A stretch of 64,000 bases of DNA from JAOUFP01 sp963801505 (GCA_963801505.1 CAWDEY010000013.1:1-64000), one strand, 5' to 3'. Positions 55,711 to 63,712 are shown, counted from the stretch's first letter. Notes: generated by a model not told the origin, from the letters alone. A program made the numbers and translations.

Positions 55711-55735
55711 GGCACTGCGCATCTTAACTGCATAA
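55199..55735 (+). pseudogene. PHP-domain protein, truncated copy
   Basis: The first 170 residues equal the full protein at 58039, with one Gln/Arg change (FGQ versus FGR). The PHP metal motifs HIHTTYSDGS, ITDH, GIEIT and CHPHY are present. At 55710 the sequence jumps and ends RALRILTA, losing the last block (NSDFHKPRH) needed to complete the metal site. Probably inactive. Confidence 0.85.
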
Positions 55736-55736
55736 T

Positions 55737-55830
55737 GAAGGGCATAGTCATGAGGGGACGGCTGGCAGGATTACGGTGTCTAAGCTTCTCAGTTCTTCTT
55801 CGACAAGTACGATGAATTTATCACGTAATA
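55737..55830 (+). pseudogene. remnant of the Cys-rich small gene
   Basis: GGCTGGCAGGATTACGGTGTC and TCAGTTCTTCTTCGACAAG, then ACGATGAATTTATCA, parallel 53451-53520 of the Cys-rich gene closely, but without its start or an open frame. It marks the left junction of the duplicated segment. Confidence 0.5.
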
Positions 55831-55909
55831 AAGTAGAAGGTCCTTGACAAAGATATGGAGGCATTGATTCATGGCTTACAGCAATGAGGAATATTTACAA
55901 AGCCGATAA

Positions 55910-55954
55910 TTTCATCAGGTTGTAATAATAACTTAACAGCTAAATGTGTAATAT
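55910..55954 (+). promoter_or_regulatory. Pho box array and -10, metallophosphoesterase gene
   Basis: Units TTTCATC (55910), TGTAATA (55921) and CTTAACA (55932) at 11-bp pitch, exactly ten bases, then TAATAT (55949-55954). A leader of about 200 nt follows to the ATG at 56166, with no other gene in it. Confidence 0.65.
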
Positions 55955-56165
55955 CGGTATGCAAGGGTTTACAGGGTTTTACCATTTTCTGAAACAATAG
56001 GGACGGTCAGTATAGTGAGTAAGTTTGATGTCCATATCGAAACAAATCAGCCAATAAAGGGGGTGATATTTTATAAGCGCCGTTGTTTGTCTAAAGATAT
56101 ATGTTCTCAAGTCAGTTTTTTGAACAGGTGATATTTTGAAAATTTCTGAAAGGAGTATGCATCTT

Positions 56166-57884
56166 ATGATGAAAACATTAGTTCGCTTCAAAACAGTAGT
56201 TGCCGTAACTATCATTATGACGTTGATGTTCGCAATGGTTTTGGGAGGCTGCGGTAGCGGCAGTTCCTCTTCGCTCGTTGCGCCGGATGTCAAGGCCTCA
56301 TCCATGGCATGGAGCTTCGGAGTTATGTCCGATACCCAATGGACGCTCGACACTGACCCGTCCGGACAGAATCCAAACAGCGTTCCTGTGTCGATAATTA
56401 AGCAAGTCAACCAGCAGATGATCAACAAAGGCGTGAAGTTCGTCGTTCAGGTTGGCGATCTGACCGAAAACGGCAATGATGCCGACGAAGCCGTGCGTGC
56501 ACAGGCAGCACAGGACCTTTACAAGGCCGGCATCGGCTTCTTCCCAATGCGGGGAAACCACGAAACATATGCCGACCCCGCCAACGGCTACGCCATTGCA
56601 TCTTTCCAGTCCAACTACCCGCAGACACAGTGTATAAGCAATACATTCGGCGCTACCAACTGCAACAGCCCGGTTGAAGTCAGCAGTGATCTGAAAGGCA
56701 TGAGCTACTCTTTTGATTACGGCCCCGCAGGCAGCAATGTCCGCTTTGTCATCATCGACCCTTTTGCGACTCCAGGCAAGGTCGACAATAACGCCGATGG
56801 GTACGCCTACGGTTATACCATCAACGATCAACAGTCCTGGATCAGCAGCCGGCTTGATTCGGCCAGCCGCGGCACCACGCATGCGTTTGTATTCTCCCAC
56901 CAGCCCCTCATTGCCGAAAACCACCAGGATACGATGTTCAGCGGTTACACTAACGCAAACCCTGACTGGCAGAACGCCTTTTTCGCCAGCCTTCAAAACA
57001 ACAGCGTCAAGTACTTCATGAGCGGCCACGACCATATACATCAGCGCTCCATCATCACCAGTCCGGATGGCAAGTCCAAGGTCCAGGAACTCATAGGCGC
57101 CTCCGACAGCAGCAAGTTCTACACCCCCAAGGCCCTGGACGATGCCAAATGGTTTGGCCAGAAGACCCGCGAGACTTCCGTGGCCCAGGAAATGAAGACC
57201 ATAGGATTCTACATCTACACAGTCGATGGCCCCCGTGTTACCGTCGATTACTATTCAGACGACCACGGCAACTGGGCATCTGACGAAAGTTACCCTGCCG
57301 CGACTGGGGATGGCCTCACCAATAAGGTCACACCAAGCTTCAATTTTGTAAAGAAGGCGTCCTGGGGATATAGCCTTAACGGCAAGGAATTCCTCGTAGG
57401 TGGGACCAACAGTACCTCCTATACTGTGGTGCAGGACAGTTACAACAATACATCAGCGAAGATACTTTCAGGTACATACAGCAACGTGGCCACGGATTAC
57501 CAGGGTCGTATCTTCACTCAGACAGTGGACACCGGCTGGGCAACTATGACGGCCGGCACCTACAGCAACATCTTTACTCTGTGGGGCATGACCAGAGCTC
57601 CTGGGAGCGCTCAAACCGACACGTATACGCTCTCAATGAGTTATGACCCTAAAAGCGTAATTATCGGTCAAGTGAAAAACGGGCATGTCGGCCTGGCCAC
57701 CCCGGGCGCTGACGGCAAGTGGGTCAATGCCGTATCGAAGAATACCGGCGGCACACCAAAATTTGTTTCCGGCCCATGGCAATCCAGCTATGGTTTGGGC
57801 ACCTATGGCGTCGACACGAGCACTAATACTGCCTGGGCTGTCATAAATTATAACAGTAATTTTGTCGTAGCTCCCGGCATATAA
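56166..57884 (+). CDS. exported metallophosphoesterase lipoprotein
   Basis: I choose ATG 56166, ten bases after AAGGAG; the frame extends upstream to a TTG. A lipobox (VLGGC, Cys about 31) follows a signal helix. The calcineurin-like domain (about 50-330) shows GVMSDTQW, VGDLTENG, RGNHE, VFSHQP and SGHDHIH, the two-metal site with Gln in the usual His of DxH. The C-terminal part (about 390-572) is Ser/Thr/Gly-rich and beta-rich. It likely releases phosphate from organic esters at the cell surface. Confidence 0.85.
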   Translation: MMKTLVRFKTVVAVTIIMTLMFAMVLGGCGSGSSSSLVAPDVKASSMAWSFGVMSDTQWTLDTDPSGQNPNSVPVSIIKQVNQQMINKGVKFVVQVGDLTENGNDADEAVRAQAAQDLYKAGIGFFPMRGNHETYADPANGYAIASFQSNYPQTQCISNTFGATNCNSPVEVSSDLKGMSYSFDYGPAGSNVRFVIIDPFATPGKVDNNADGYAYGYTINDQQSWISSRLDSASRGTTHAFVFSHQPLIAENHQDTMFSGYTNANPDWQNAFFASLQNNSVKYFMSGHDHIHQRSIITSPDGKSKVQELIGASDSSKFYTPKALDDAKWFGQKTRETSVAQEMKTIGFYIYTVDGPRVTVDYYSDDHGNWASDESYPAATGDGLTNKVTPSFNFVKKASWGYSLNGKEFLVGGTNSTSYTVVQDSYNNTSAKILSGTYSNVATDYQGRIFTQTVDTGWATMTAGTYSNIFTLWGMTRAPGSAQTDTYTLSMSYDPKSVIIGQVKNGHVGLATPGADGKWVNAVSKNTGGTPKFVSGPWQSSYGLGTYGVDTSTNTAWAVINYNSNFVVAPGI

Positions 57885-57926
57885 AATAGAGGCCGTGTAT
57901 AGATCAAAATGCGAAGAGGGGAGGCC

Positions 57927-58550
57927 CGCGCTCTCCTCTTCACATTTAACCGAAATGTAACAGCCATTTCATCATACTGAAATGTTCAATCCCTATGATA
58001 TATACATATGATGAAGAAAGATCGAACAAAACAAGGCCATGCTGCTGTGTGACTTCCATATTCACACGACGTATTCCGATGGCTCGGTGGAGCTGAGGAG
58101 GACAATTGATCTGTTCGGGCAGGCAGGCTTTGATGTCATTGCAATAACAGACCATGTGGTAAATGGTGATAATCCGCTGGGCAAGCTTGCACATCGTTTT
58201 AAGTATTCTGTGACAGCCGCTAACTTCGGCCGATATATCTCACACATAAAAGAAGAAGCTGAAAGGGCGCAGGACAAATATGGCATGCTCGTTATTCCCG
58301 GAATTGAAATAACCAAGAACCATCTTACGATAGACAACTCAGCCCATATGCTGATTATCGATATTCAGGACTTTATCCCGGCCTGTATAGGTTATGAAGA
58401 GATATTTCTGGAGGCCAAAAAACAGAACGCCTTGACGATAGCCTGCCACCCCCATTATATGTCGGCAAAGAGTGACCGGGACACACTTTTTCTCTGGAAC
58501 AACAGGGAAAAATATGCCCGCTACATCGACGCCTGGGAGATAGCCAACAG
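57927..58550. repeat. 625-bp direct repeat, right copy
   Basis: Right member of the pair with 55086-55710, one base shorter. It continues into the intact remainder of the PHP gene, so this is the parental copy and the left one is the truncated duplicate. Confidence 0.9.
57945..57999 (+). promoter_or_regulatory. Pho box array and -10, intact PHP gene
   Basis: Same elements as the left copy (TTTAACC, TGTAACA, ATTTCAT, CTGAAAT, then TATGAT at 57994-57999), but one T is missing between the second and third units, so the phase slips by a base there. Confidence 0.6.
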
Positions 58551-58731
58551 AGACGACGTCTTCAATGTCATAAGCCTGAAAAAATATCCTTATATCGCAA
58601 ACAGCGATTTCCACAAGCCAAGACATCTTTACTCCTGGAAGACGCTTCTGAATTGCGAGAAAGACATTGATTCCATAAAACAATGCATCAGACATAACAA
58701 GGGTGTCGCCTTGACGCTCTTCAGAAATTAG
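58039..58731 (+). CDS. PHP-domain metal-dependent phosphoesterase
   Basis: 230 residues with all PHP blocks: DFHIHTTYSDGS, AITDHV, IPGIEITKNH, ACHPHYMSAKS and IANSDFHKPRHLYSW. Such proteins hydrolyse phosphoesters with three metals; the substrate is not known. It lies 9 bp before the GT21-type gene and behind a Pho box, so the pair is probably induced by phosphate limitation. Confidence 0.88.
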   Translation: MLLCDFHIHTTYSDGSVELRRTIDLFGQAGFDVIAITDHVVNGDNPLGKLAHRFKYSVTAANFGRYISHIKEEAERAQDKYGMLVIPGIEITKNHLTIDNSAHMLIIDIQDFIPACIGYEEIFLEAKKQNALTIACHPHYMSAKSDRDTLFLWNNREKYARYIDAWEIANRDDVFNVISLKKYPYIANSDFHKPRHLYSWKTLLNCEKDIDSIKQCIRHNKGVALTLFRN

Positions 58732-58740
58732 GAGGTGAAC

Positions 58741-59961
58741 ATGATTTTATTCTGGCTCGTTGCAGGCATTACTTTCTTGGGGATAATCGGATATTTTCTT
58801 CAAATAATCGCTGTGCAGTCATATACAGCTCCCCCAAACTCAGGGGAAGGCAACCGCTTTCCCCACACCTTTCAGCCCGTCTCAATCCTTAAACCGCTCA
58901 AAGGTCTTGATGATGGCCTGTTTGATAATCTCGAAAGCTTCTGCAATCTTGACTATCCTCACTATGAACTCATCTTTGCGCTGCAGAACCAGAATGATCC
59001 GGCCCATAAAGTGGCTAAGAAGATCCAGGAAAAATATCCTTCGAAAGATATCACAATTGTCGTTGAATATTGCAATGAGGGGCTGAACCCCAAGGTCAAC
59101 AATCTGATCCCGGCATATAAAAGGGCCAAATATGAGCTGATATTGATCAGCGATAGTAACGTCCGCGTGGAGAAAGACTATCTGGAAGATATTTCTCAGT
59201 ACATGGATGACCCGTCTGTCGGGCTTGTCAGCAATATGATCAGAGGCGTAAGCGGGCGCTCCCTTGGGGCCCTTATGGAAAATCTCCACCTGAACTCCTT
59301 TATTGTGGGAAGTGTCTGCGTCCTCGATAAATATCTCAAAATGCCGTGCGTCATAGGCAAGTCAATGCTAATGAGAAAGACAGAGCTTGAGGCCATAGGG
59401 GGCTTCAGGTCTGTCAAGGACTTTCTTGCGGAGGATTACATCATCGGCGAAAGAATTCACGGCCTCGGCAAGAGAGTCGTGCTTTCCGGCCATCTTATCA
59501 ATAATGTTAATGAATACTGGGGGATAAAGAGGTTTATAAACCGTCATACAAGATGGGGAAAGCTCAGATGGCAAATCGGAGGCGCAAAGTATGTCTCTGA
59601 ATTGGCCGGCAATGCCGTATTCATGTCCTTCATCCCGATGGTCATAATGCCTATATCTAAAGTGTCTTTATTGTTGGCCGCGACTGTCAGTTCCCTGAAA
59701 ATAATTCATGATTTCTATATCGGAAATAAACTTCGTACTGACATGAACCCCCTGCTGTATTTGTTGTCCCCTGTCAAGGACCTTATTATCGGCTTCATAT
59801 GGTTTGTGCCGATCCTGAGCAACACTGTTGCCTGGAGAGGCAACAGGTACATGATTGGAAAGGACTCCCTGCTTTCCCCATATACTGAAAAAGGGACAGC
59901 AGTTTGGGGCCCAAGGATAGTGACAGCTATCAAGACAAGACTGGTGTGGTCAAAAACATAG
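58741..59961 (+). CDS. GT21/ceramide-glucosyltransferase-like enzyme
   Basis: ATG 58741 has AGGAGG five bases upstream. 406 residues: an N-terminal membrane helix, a GT-A domain with LKPLKGLDDGLFDNLESF, SDSNVRVEKDYL (D1/DxD-like), AEDYIIGERIHG (D3) and RHTRWGKLRW (the (Q/R)xxRW signature), and C-terminal membrane helices. Family members add glucose to ceramide or diacylglycerol. In a Pho-controlled operon it would make glycolipids that replace phospholipids. Substrate is inferred. Confidence 0.82.
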   Translation: MILFWLVAGITFLGIIGYFLQIIAVQSYTAPPNSGEGNRFPHTFQPVSILKPLKGLDDGLFDNLESFCNLDYPHYELIFALQNQNDPAHKVAKKIQEKYPSKDITIVVEYCNEGLNPKVNNLIPAYKRAKYELILISDSNVRVEKDYLEDISQYMDDPSVGLVSNMIRGVSGRSLGALMENLHLNSFIVGSVCVLDKYLKMPCVIGKSMLMRKTELEAIGGFRSVKDFLAEDYIIGERIHGLGKRVVLSGHLINNVNEYWGIKRFINRHTRWGKLRWQIGGAKYVSELAGNAVFMSFIPMVIMPISKVSLLLAATVSSLKIIHDFYIGNKLRTDMNPLLYLLSPVKDLIIGFIWFVPILSNTVAWRGNRYMIGKDSLLSPYTEKGTAVWGPRIVTAIKTRLVWSKT

Positions 59962-59976
59962 GAAAGGAGGCGGACC

Positions 59977-60174
59977 ATGTTATCACTTCGACTTGAAAAA
60001 TACAAAACGCAGGCGGCCGTTGACGTTTGTCCCTATGGCGACACAGAGACAAATATTTGTTCGGCCTCATTGTCAGCAATGGCCATTGGCCATAGTACAA
60101 GGCGGGAGTACTGTTCTAATGACAATCATGACAATTGCCCGATATTTCTGGCCAAAAGTCTGAGAAGAAGGTGA
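59977..60174 (+). CDS. small Cys-rich protein
   Basis: 65 residues, AAAGGAGG before the ATG, 15 bp after the GT21 gene. VCPYGDTETNICSASL and REYCSNDNHDNCPIFLAKSL give CP...C...YC...CP-x-F, the same layout as the proteins at 26151, 53362 and 60273. Likely the third gene of the PHP-GT21 operon. Function unknown. Confidence 0.55.
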   Translation: MLSLRLEKYKTQAAVDVCPYGDTETNICSASLSAMAIGHSTRREYCSNDNHDNCPIFLAKSLRRR

Positions 60175-60207
60175 TTTGCCGGCTGTGCCGCGCGATATTT
60201 TGCAATC

Positions 60208-60251
60208 TTTAACACTATTGTAACAGTATTTTAACAGTCTCTATTTATAAT
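60208..60251 (+). promoter_or_regulatory. Pho box array and -10, Cys-rich/arsC operon
   Basis: The clearest array: TTTAACA (60208), TGTAACA (60219) and TTTAACA (60230) at exact 11-bp pitch, nine bases, then a perfect TATAAT (60246-60251). The ATG follows at 60273 with GGAGG between. Confidence 0.75.
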
Positions 60252-60272
60252 AGACTGCAGGAGGTAACACAC

Positions 60273-60500
60273 ATGGGTAATTTCGGCTTTATTTTTTGTC
60301 CACACCTTAAAGACAGCACTGAGGGGAGTGTATGCGCAGTCACCGGCAGAATGATCAAAGACATGGAGGACGTTACGTTAAAACTATGCATGGGCAGGCA
60401 TTATGAGGCGTGCTACGTGTATATGCAGTCACTGCAGAATATGGTCGAATACGGGTCCTACTCGCACTTCATTATCGCTGATATGAAGCAGAAATCATGA
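60273..60500 (+). CDS. small Cys-rich protein (CPHLKD type)
   Basis: 75 residues: IFCPHLKDSTEGSVCAVT, then KLCMGRHYEACYVYMQS. Four Cys in the pattern CP...C...C...C-x-V-Y. Its TGA overlaps the arsC ATG (ATGA), so both are translated together. It may be a metal- or redox-binding partner; function unknown. Confidence 0.65.
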   Translation: MGNFGFIFCPHLKDSTEGSVCAVTGRMIKDMEDVTLKLCMGRHYEACYVYMQSLQNMVEYGSYSHFIIADMKQKS

Positions 60501-60922
60501 AGAAGAGGGTCCTTTTCGTATGCATCCATAACAGCGGCCGCAGCCAGATGGCAGAGGCCTTTCTGCAGTTGCTGGCGGGTGACAGGTTTGAAGCAGAAAG
60601 CGCCGGGCTTGAACCAGCCAGCCTCAATCCTCTTGTTGTTGAAGTGATGAAGGAGATTGGGATAGATATTTCAGGGAATCGCACAAAGGGTATTTTTGAG
60701 TTCATTAAGGCAGGGAAGTTATTCAATTACGTTATAACTGTCTGCGATGAGACCGGCGACAATAGATGTCCGATATTTCCCGGCTATACAAAAAGGCTGC
60801 ACTGGAATTTCCCGGATCCTTCCGCACTGGAGGGGACCCACGAGGAAAAACTGAAGAAGGCCGGAGAAATAAGGGATGAAATCAGGGCAAAGATAGAAGC
60901 ATGGATAAAGGAACCAGAATAG
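60497..60922 (+). CDS. arsC: thioredoxin-type arsenate reductase
   Basis: 141 residues of the low-molecular-weight phosphatase fold. The P-loop is CIHNSGRS (Cys-x5-Arg-Ser), with the redox pair in VCDETGDNRCPIF and the acid Asp in FPDPSALEG. It reduces arsenate to arsenite with thioredoxin. Its place behind a strong Pho box makes sense because arsenate enters through phosphate systems when these are induced. No arsenite pump gene is adjacent. Confidence 0.9.
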   Translation: MKKRVLFVCIHNSGRSQMAEAFLQLLAGDRFEAESAGLEPASLNPLVVEVMKEIGIDISGNRTKGIFEFIKAGKLFNYVITVCDETGDNRCPIFPGYTKRLHWNFPDPSALEGTHEEKLKKAGEIRDEIRAKIEAWIKEPE

Positions 60923-60960
60923 ACACAGCTGGATTCTGCTGAAAGTTATAATCCGGAGAT

Positions 60961-61575
60961 TCAATCACTCTCACTTGAGCGGGCCTTTATTCTCATCCGA
61001 ATCAGAAAAATAAGAGCAGACACCACTGCAATAATGGCGGTAAATATAGCCGGCATCATCTCCTTTATTACAGCACCGCCGGCAAAAGCTTTGCCGCCTG
61101 TGTAACCCACTGTGATCATTATGGCCATTGTCACAAGGGCCGCAGGGATATCGCTGATCAGATAACTTCTAAAGGGCATGCGCGTTATGCCAGCCATGAG
61201 GAGTACCTGCGAGCGGATGCCGAAGAGTTGTCTGCCGATAAGAATGACCCATGTTCCATAAGCGATGAACCGTCTCTCGATCAATGCCAGCCTTTCCGCA
61301 GATAGAATTCTGCCGAACCATTTATGGGTAACGATCCGTCGGCCGAAGTGTCTTCCCAACGAAAAGATAATGAGGTCGCTTATTAGTACTCCCGCAAATA
61401 TCGCCATGAGGGCAGGCGCAGGGCTTAGAGTCCTCTGTGCGATGAAGAACCCGCAGCAGATTATAACAGCGTCTTCCGGAAAAGGAAAGCCGACGCTCCC
61501 AAGGACCAGACAGAGCAGGATCCCAAAATATGAGAAGCGCTCAAATAAGGATGTTAAGTCTGAAAAAAGTTCCAT
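60961..61575 (-). CDS. DedA-family membrane protein
   Basis: 204 residues with five hydrophobic segments and the VTT/SNARE-associated domain. The family blocks VGFPFPEDAVIICCGF and GRHFGRRIVTHKWFGRIL, then RQLFGIRSQVLLMAGITRMPF are clear. DedA proteins are linked to flipping of undecaprenyl phosphate and phospholipid recycling. A consensus-quality Pho box lies upstream on the same strand. Confidence 0.88.
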   Translation of the reverse strand: MELFSDLTSLFERFSYFGILLCLVLGSVGFPFPEDAVIICCGFFIAQRTLSPAPALMAIFAGVLISDLIIFSLGRHFGRRIVTHKWFGRILSAERLALIERRFIAYGTWVILIGRQLFGIRSQVLLMAGITRMPFRSYLISDIPAALVTMAIMITVGYTGGKAFAGGAVIKEMMPAIFTAIIAVVSALIFLIRMRIKARSSESD

Positions 61576-61601
61576 GATTTCTATTCAGTGTTGATACGTT
61601 C

Positions 61602-61635
61602 ATTATAGAAACCACTTGTTACAGCTTAATTACAG
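61602..61635 (-). promoter_or_regulatory. Pho box and -10, DedA gene
   Basis: On the minus strand CTGTAAT, four bases, CTGTAAC, ten bases, TATAAT (61607-61602). This is very close to the E. coli Pho box (CTGTCAT-N4-CTGTCAT) and spacing. ATG follows 27 bp downstream at 61575. Confidence 0.75.
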
Positions 61636-61675
61636 CAGTGTGAAAAGGCAGTTACCAGAGAACCGATAACCTAAA

Positions 61676-61719
61676 TTTCATAAGACTGTAATGATCCTGC
61701 AATAAAACAATGTCATAAT
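61676..61719 (+). promoter_or_regulatory. Pho box array and -10, phoH gene
   Basis: Units TTTCATA (61676), TGTAATG (61687) and TGCAATA (61698) at 11-bp pitch, nine bases, then CATAAT (61714-61719). It is divergent from the DedA Pho box about 40 bp away. Confidence 0.6.
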
Positions 61720-61731
61720 GTCTTTAGGAGA

Positions 61732-61869
61732 ATGATAGAGAGATTGCATTTCAACACAGGCATTTTCAGAAAATATTTCCTTGAAGATTCTCTCGGTTCA
61801 TCCTGCCTCTTTTGCCGCAAACCCACTTTCCATGACAATAAATATTATAAGAACGGAGGACCTGCATGA
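61732..61869 (+). CDS. possible 45-residue leader ORF with CxxC
   Basis: ATG 61732 to TGA 61869 (MIERLHFNTGIFRK..., with CLFC). The stop overlaps the phoH ATG (ATGA), which would couple translation. The AGGAG is only one base from the ATG, which is poor spacing, so translation is uncertain. Confidence 0.3.
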   Translation: MIERLHFNTGIFRKYFLEDSLGSSCLFCRKPTFHDNKYYKNGGPA

Positions 61870-63230
61870 ATCAAACAGAATGCCTGGAGTCTCTTTCCCC
61901 TGAAACATCCTCTCATGGAGCACAGAAGTCTGAGGAGCCCAACGATCTCCGGAAAAAGAGAAAAATATTCGTGCTCGATACGAATGTGCTGATTCACGAT
62001 CCAAATTCCATTTTCAGCTTTGACGAGCATGATGTAGTAATACCATTTGTTGTCCTTGAGGAGCTTGACAGGCTTAAAAAAGGGCATGGCGATATAGCGG
62101 CATCGGCCAGGGCTGCTCTCAGGATTATAGATCAGCTGAGGGAACGGGGACCACTGACTTCAGGGATCGAGATCGGGACAGGTGGTTCGCTCTACATAGG
62201 CACCGCGTTAAGCAGCGCTGCTGCCACTTTCATGGACGGAGTCTTGGAGGACAACAAGATAATAAAGACGGCCCTCGGTGTAGTGGAAAAGCAGCAGACT
62301 GACGAAAGAGGTAATATCGTCCCTGTCACTTTGGTATCTAAAGATACTACCGTAAGAATAAAGGCAGAGGCCTGCGGCCTTCATGCGGAAGACTTCGAGA
62401 GCGATAAGACAACACTCTTTCAGCAGTATGGTAGAGTGCTGGCAGAGACCGATTATACTAATGGTATTCATTCAATACGGTATTTGAGGGCCGGAGAAGA
62501 CATCTACAGGTTATACGGCGCTGACAACCACACAAAGATCAAGAACGGCAAATCGCTTGAAGGCATTTCTCCCAAGAATGTGGAACAACGATGTGCCATT
62601 GACGCATTGACGAACCCGGATATTGAAGTCGTTGCCCTTACCGGCTCGGCTGGGACCGGCAAGACTCTTCTTGCGCTGGCCGCAGGAATACACCAGACAA
62701 CGAAAAAATCACCTTTATACGAGCAAGTGGTCGTGGCAAGGCCGGTTGTCCCCATGGGTAATGACCTGGGCTACCTGCCGGGGGACGTGAATGAAAAGCT
62801 GGCACCCTGGATGCAGCCTATCTTCGACAGTCTGGAGGTGATCGTCAACACGCCAAAAGGTTACATTAAGGACGAAACATCAACAGCGAAGTACAGGAGT
62901 TTTCAGTATCTTATAGAAACCGGCATACTGCAGATCGAGGCCCTGACATATATACGGGGAAGGAGTATGCCGCTCAGGTATTTCATTGTCGATGAGGCAC
63001 AGAATCTAAGGCCTATAGATGTCAAAACTATAATCACGCGGTGCGGAGAAGGGACCAAGATAGTCCTTACCGGAGATATGCAGCAGATCGACACTCCATA
63101 TCTCGACTCAAAAAGCAACGGGCTTGCATATCTCATAAGCAGGTTCATCAATGAAGAAAACTTCTGCTATCTTAACCTGAGCTGCACAGTAAGATCACGG
63201 CTTGCTGAACAGGGGGCGAGGCTGTTGTAA
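61866..63230 (+). CDS. phoH: PhoH family protein (PIN-PhoH)
   Basis: 454 residues. The N-terminal PIN RNase domain (about 35-170) begins FVLDTNVLIHDP and has SKDTTVRIKAE. The C-terminal PhoH ATPase (about 240-450) has Walker A TGSAGTGKTLLA, VVARPVVPMG, DLGYLPGDVNEKL and Walker B YFIVDEAQNLRP. Such PhoH2-type proteins act as RNA helicase/nuclease. GGAGG precedes the ATG and a Pho box lies about 150 bp upstream. Confidence 0.93.
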   Translation: MNQTECLESLSPETSSHGAQKSEEPNDLRKKRKIFVLDTNVLIHDPNSIFSFDEHDVVIPFVVLEELDRLKKGHGDIAASARAALRIIDQLRERGPLTSGIEIGTGGSLYIGTALSSAAATFMDGVLEDNKIIKTALGVVEKQQTDERGNIVPVTLVSKDTTVRIKAEACGLHAEDFESDKTTLFQQYGRVLAETDYTNGIHSIRYLRAGEDIYRLYGADNHTKIKNGKSLEGISPKNVEQRCAIDALTNPDIEVVALTGSAGTGKTLLALAAGIHQTTKKSPLYEQVVVARPVVPMGNDLGYLPGDVNEKLAPWMQPIFDSLEVIVNTPKGYIKDETSTAKYRSFQYLIETGILQIEALTYIRGRSMPLRYFIVDEAQNLRPIDVKTIITRCGEGTKIVLTGDMQQIDTPYLDSKSNGLAYLISRFINEENFCYLNLSCTVRSRLAEQGARLL

Positions 63231-63281
63231 GTAAAACTTTGCTGAGAACACACGCCAATATTTCATGGAATATTAATAATT

Positions 63282-63316
63282 CTGTCATCATATGTTAGCA
63301 CTCTTTTTTCTAAAAT
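63282..63316 (+). promoter_or_regulatory. weak Pho box candidate, GGDEF-remnant gene
   Basis: CTGTCAT (63282), four bases, TGTTAGC (63293), then TAAAAT at 63311-63316 after 11 bases. The second unit is poor and the spacing is one base long, so this is the least certain of the series. Confidence 0.4.
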
Positions 63317-63334
63317 AGACTTAATTCAGATGTT

Positions 63335-63712
63335 ATGAACGTGACAAAAAAGATTAATGTCCGTTTTGGAGAACATGACGCTCTCTTGTCCTGGCGCCAG
63401 CGGAATAACGGAATAAAGAAAATGAAACTCAATCAGCCGGAGAATGTTTTTTCATTCAACTGTCTTAAAAATATTTTTGTGCATGATAAAGGAGCAATGA
63501 TGGAGTCCACAGAAGAGCTGATTGGTCGGTCAGTCGGCCTTCTATCTCTTTCTATAGGTATCGTGAGTACCGAGGTGCATAAAATCGACTCCTATGCACA
63601 TCTTGCCTCGATAGCCTCGGAGGTCAAAAAGTCCGCAAAAATGAAGTCTCTTGCAACAGGAGGCTCGGCCGTCATTAAAGACAGGCGGCTGCAGTCGCTC
63701 AAATATCTTTAG
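63335..63712 (+). CDS. GGDEF C-terminal fragment protein
   Basis: 125 residues. The last 65 (LLSLSIGIVSTEVHKIDSYAHLA, SEVKKSAKMKSL, SAVIKDRR) resemble the final third of GGDEF domains fused to CBS domains, but there is no GGDEF motif. The first 60 residues are unrecognised. It lies 11 bp before a CBS-domain gene, so it may be a duplicated tail of that protein's GGDEF domain or a split gene. Confidence 0.45.
   Translation: MNVTKKINVRFGEHDALLSWRQRNNGIKKMKLNQPENVFSFNCLKNIFVHDKGAMMESTEELIGRSVGLLSLSIGIVSTEVHKIDSYAHLASIASEVKKSAKMKSLATGGSAVIKDRRLQSLKYL

Noticed and set aside
56298..57041. 247-codon minus-strand frame
   Set aside because: Antisense to the metallophosphoesterase, which has a signal peptide and all metal motifs; the minus frame shows no domain.
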